Positions 13,862-14,101 of a DNA stretch of 14,101 bases are shown in pieces; position 1 is the first letter of the stretch, and each line of letters opens with the position of its first letter. The notes below the pieces were generated by a model that saw only the letters and a list, made by a program, of their open reading frames with translations, was not told the DNA's origin and did not search any database. Source of the stretch: an uncultured Collinsella sp. GTDB taxonomy: Bacteria; Actinomycetota; Coriobacteriia; Coriobacteriales; Coriobacteriaceae. The stretch lies in contig CAJLTA010000036.1 in the NCBI GenBank assembly GCA_905209455.1, positions 1-14,101 on the forward strand. Reading direction: 5' to 3'. The position numbers and the translations under genes are program-made.

Positions 13862-13943
13862 CTGGTGCAAAGGAAACCTGCCCCCTGCACCAATGCACCA
13901 GGATAAAAATGATCCGTTTTCCTCCGTCCCCAACGGATCATTT
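13862..13943. repeat. Two adjacent inverted repeats upstream of tgt
   Basis: First repeat: CTGGTGCA (13862-13869) with TGCACCAG (13894-13901). A competing TGCACC at 13886-13891 forms an 8-base tandem with it. Second repeat: AAATGATCCGTT (13907-13918) with the exact complement AACGGATCATTT (13932-13943), loop 13 bases and containing GTCCCC. They lie upstream of the tgt -10 in a gene-free stretch. The remaining bases from 13784 to 14050 show no gene. Confidence 0.65.
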
Positions 13944-14050
13944 CCGACAGCGAAAACCCGCCAGATCGAGCAAGGTGCCTTCAAGCAAAATGGCGCCGCA
14001 GGTTGAGCATAAGTCAGCGAGCGGGCTGCATTTGAGACAAGGTGATGTGA

Positions 14051-14084
14051 AACGAAAGGGCGCTGACCTTCTGGTCGCGCCCTT
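14051..14084 (-). terminator. Terminator of a minus-strand gene beyond the right edge
   Basis: AAGGGCGC (14056-14063), one bulged base, GACC (14065-14068), loop TTCT, then GGTC and GCGCCCTT (14073-14084): a 12-bp stem with a four-base loop. On the minus strand it is followed by a short T-rich run (TTTCGTTT). It should end transcription coming from the right, insulating tgt. Confidence 0.65.
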
Positions 14085-14101
14085 GAAGTTGAACGTCAGA
14101 T

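Noticed and set aside
12122..13906. 594-residue plus-strand open frame opposite tgt and the LOG gene end
   Set aside because: It spans two real minus-strand genes, their gap and a terminator, and shows only mirror-frame composition.
1..14101. CRISPR array, tRNA or rRNA gene
   Set aside because: No regularly spaced direct repeats, no cloverleaf-like segment with a TTCGA-type T-loop and CCA end, and no rRNA sequence was recognised.

Overview
The window is about 14.1 kb of compact, GC-rich bacterial chromosome. Thirteen protein genes are supported: twelve on the minus strand and one (degV) on the plus strand. Base composition, gene content (PepV-like dipeptidase, DegV, ABC-F, many HAD phosphatases) and numerous intergenic inverted repeats suggest an anaerobic gut actinobacterium of the Coriobacteriia, perhaps Collinsella-like. 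That placement is inference from general appearance; no search was run. No rRNA, tRNA, CRISPR array, prophage or insertion sequence was seen.

Layout from left to right. Positions 1-216 hold no confident gene. A small DtxR/MntR-type metal-dependent repressor (217-606, minus) follows, with a cluster of repeated GTTAGCC-type half-sites in its promoter region, which suggests autoregulation. Next come a Uup-like ABC-F ATPase and a Cof-type HAD phosphatase, transcribed leftwards as one unit (3430 to 794) that ends in an intrinsic terminator. The high-affinity phosphate uptake operon pstS-pstC-pstA-pstB (7294 to 3635) has overlapping genes and its own terminator at 3541-3578; phoU is not beside it. 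After a terminator region come a PepV-like M20 dipeptidase and a Gph-like HAD phosphatase, read leftwards (9837 to 7684).

degV is divergent from that HAD gene and convergent with a DinJ/YafQ-type toxin-antitoxin pair (11558 to 10948). A perfect 19-bp inverted repeat sits between the two 3' ends. A LOG-family nucleotide-processing protein follows (12430 to 11672), with a strong terminator-like hairpin pressed against its ribosome binding site. The last gene is tgt (tRNA-guanine transglycosylase, 13783 to 12644). The final 318 bases carry inverted repeats and a terminator that belongs to a gene beyond the right edge.

The genes are ordinary housekeeping, transport and stress functions. I found no clear sign of a new multigene system. 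The most interesting material is in the gaps: a roughly 100-base imperfect hairpin at 7584-7684, a perfect 36-bp palindrome at 11606-11641, the 19-bp repeat at 10868-10934, and the terminator in front of the LOG gene.
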